Source: Bacteroidota bacterium
GTDB taxonomy: Bacteria > Bacteroidota > Bacteroidia > Bacteroidales > PUMT01
Reading direction: 5' to 3'
NCBI GenBank assembly: GCA_003567115.1
Contig: PXAP01000268.1
Span: 1 to 7,022, forward strand
DNA length: 7,022 bases
This document shows positions 6,120 through 7,022 of this stretch, in pieces. The position numbers and the translations under genes are program-made. The notes below the pieces were generated by a model. The model saw only the letters and a program-made list of their open reading frames with translations, was not told where the DNA came from and did not search any database. The first letter of the stretch is position 1. Every line of letters starts with the position of its first letter.

Positions 6120-7022
6120 CTAAAACATCGTAAGCATCGGATTCTCTATTGCCTCGCACAGCCATCTGAGGAACCTTGCCCCGTCAGCCCCGTCTATTGC
6201 CCTGTGGTCGTACGAAAGAGAGAGGGGCAGCATCATCCTTGGCTTGAATTCCCCGTCAATATACACCGCCTCGGTTTGTGATCTTGATACACCAAGTATT
6301 GCCACATTGGGACGGTACACAATGGGAGTGAAACTGGTTCCGCCAATCCCTCCAAGGTTGGAGATGGCAAAGTTTCCGCCCTGCAGGGCGTCCGGCATGA
6401 TCTTCTTGTTGCGTGCCTTCCCGGCCAGCTCATTAAGCTCAACAGAGAGTTCGGTTATCGATTTTTTACCGGCATCGCGAATCACCGGCACCAGCAATCC
6501 CCTGTCCGTATCAACCGCCACTCCTATATTGATATATTCCTTGAAGATAATCTCCTCATTCTTCATGTCAAGGCTGGCATTGAACCGTGGAAATACCCTG
6601 AGAGCTTCGGCGGTAAGTTTGACCAGGATTGCCGTTACCGTAAGTTTTGCCCCCTTTTTTTCAACCATTTTGGAATACCTCTTCCGGAACTCCTCCAGTC
6701 CGGTCACATCGGCCTTGTCAAACTGGAAAACATGAGGAATGGTTTGCCACGATCCTGTCATTTCCCTGGCAGTTATTTTCCTGACACCGGCCATCTTTTC
6801 CCGTCTTACCTTACCCCATTTGGAGAAATCGGGCAACTGGTAGTCGTCCGCAGCAACCTCTTTTTTACTCTCTTCAAGCTGTTTTTTTGCAAAAGCTTTT
6901 ACATCATCAGCCGTAATACGGCCATAAGGTCCGCTGCCACTTACCTGGTGAACAGTTACTCCGATTTCGCGGGCAAGCCGCCTTACCGAAGGAGACGCGG
7001 GCACTTCGGCGGCCGGTTTGCC
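6120..7022 (-). CDS. Dihydrolipoyl acyltransferase (E2), AceF-like; N-terminus outside window
   Basis: The frame is open from the right edge, giving 300 residues ending in NPMLTMF and a TAG stop. A GTG at 7004 is in frame but lies within the protein: GKPAAE precedes it, and lipoyl domains are missing. The visible parts, numbered from the window edge, are an Ala/Pro linker end, a peripheral subunit-binding domain at about 8-44 (PSVRRLAREIG, then GSGPYGRITADDV) that docks E1 or E3, a Lys/Glu-rich linker, and the catalytic domain from about 70 to 300. The active site is DHRAIDG, with His273 and Asp277. It transfers an acyl group from lipoamide to CoA. From memory, IPHVFQFDKADVT, the PNVAILGVSRSQ region and DHRAIDGADGARFL resemble the E. 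coli pyruvate dehydrogenase AceF more than SucB or branched-chain E2 proteins. A pyruvate dehydrogenase role is therefore likely, but E1, which would settle it, is not in the window. lpdA follows downstream. Confidence 0.92.
   Translation of the reverse strand, partial: GKPAAEVPASPSVRRLAREIGVTVHQVSGSGPYGRITADDVKAFAKKQLEESKKEVAADDYQLPDFSKWGKVRREKMAGVRKITAREMTGSWQTIPHVFQFDKADVTGLEEFRKRYSKMVEKKGAKLTVTAILVKLTAEALRVFPRFNASLDMKNEEIIFKEYINIGVAVDTDRGLLVPVIRDAGKKSITELSVELNELAGKARNKKIMPDALQGGNFAISNLGGIGGTSFTPIVYRPNVAILGVSRSQTEAVYIDGEFKPRMMLPLSLSYDHRAIDGADGARFLRWLCEAIENPMLTMF

Noticed and set aside
6244..6735. A plus-strand open frame of 163 codons opposite the E2 gene.
   Set aside because: It is antisense to the catalytic domain of E2, with low-complexity Ser/Ala/Pro-rich translation and no start-site context.
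7002..7004. GTG as the start codon of the E2 gene.
   Set aside because: The frame continues upstream to the window edge with linker-like residues, and an E2 without lipoyl domains would not function, so the true start lies outside.

Overview
The window looks like a chromosomal segment from a Bacteroidota bacterium, probably of the Bacteroidales. This is inferred from the kinds of proteins encoded, the absence of obvious Shine-Dalgarno sequences, and a possible Bacteroidota-type promoter (TTG-N19-TATGTTTA). All four genes lie on the minus strand, so the window reads functionally from right to left. Genus cannot be fixed from the sequence alone.

Right half (4439-7022): the C-terminal 300 residues of a dihydrolipoyl acyltransferase (E2), cut by the right edge, are followed after a 220-bp gap by a complete dihydrolipoyl dehydrogenase (E3, lpdA). 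Together these are the tail of a 2-oxoacid dehydrogenase gene set. The E2 catalytic domain most resembles the AceF type of pyruvate dehydrogenase, so an E1 gene, possibly a homodimeric aceE type, is expected beyond the right edge. E1 and E2 would make the acyl-CoA, and E3 reoxidises the dihydrolipoamide and passes electrons to NAD+.

Left half (1-4089): a Tat-exported Gfo/Idh/MocA-family oxidoreductase (2605-4089) is followed by a GH29 alpha-L-fucosidase (1-2226). The fucosidase is cut by the left edge but is at least 742 residues long and open throughout. Both carry export signals, so both probably act outside the cytoplasm on host- or plant-derived sugars. No SusC/SusD pair, sulfatase or regulator is visible, so a full polysaccharide-utilisation locus cannot be claimed.

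The gaps at 2227-2604, 4090-4438 and 5900-6119 hold weak terminator-like hairpins, one candidate promoter, several short palindromes and a short imperfect direct repeat. I see no RNA gene, CRISPR array, insertion sequence, phage gene or defence system. The region reads as ordinary metabolic sequence with a few details worth checking; I found no convincing new system.
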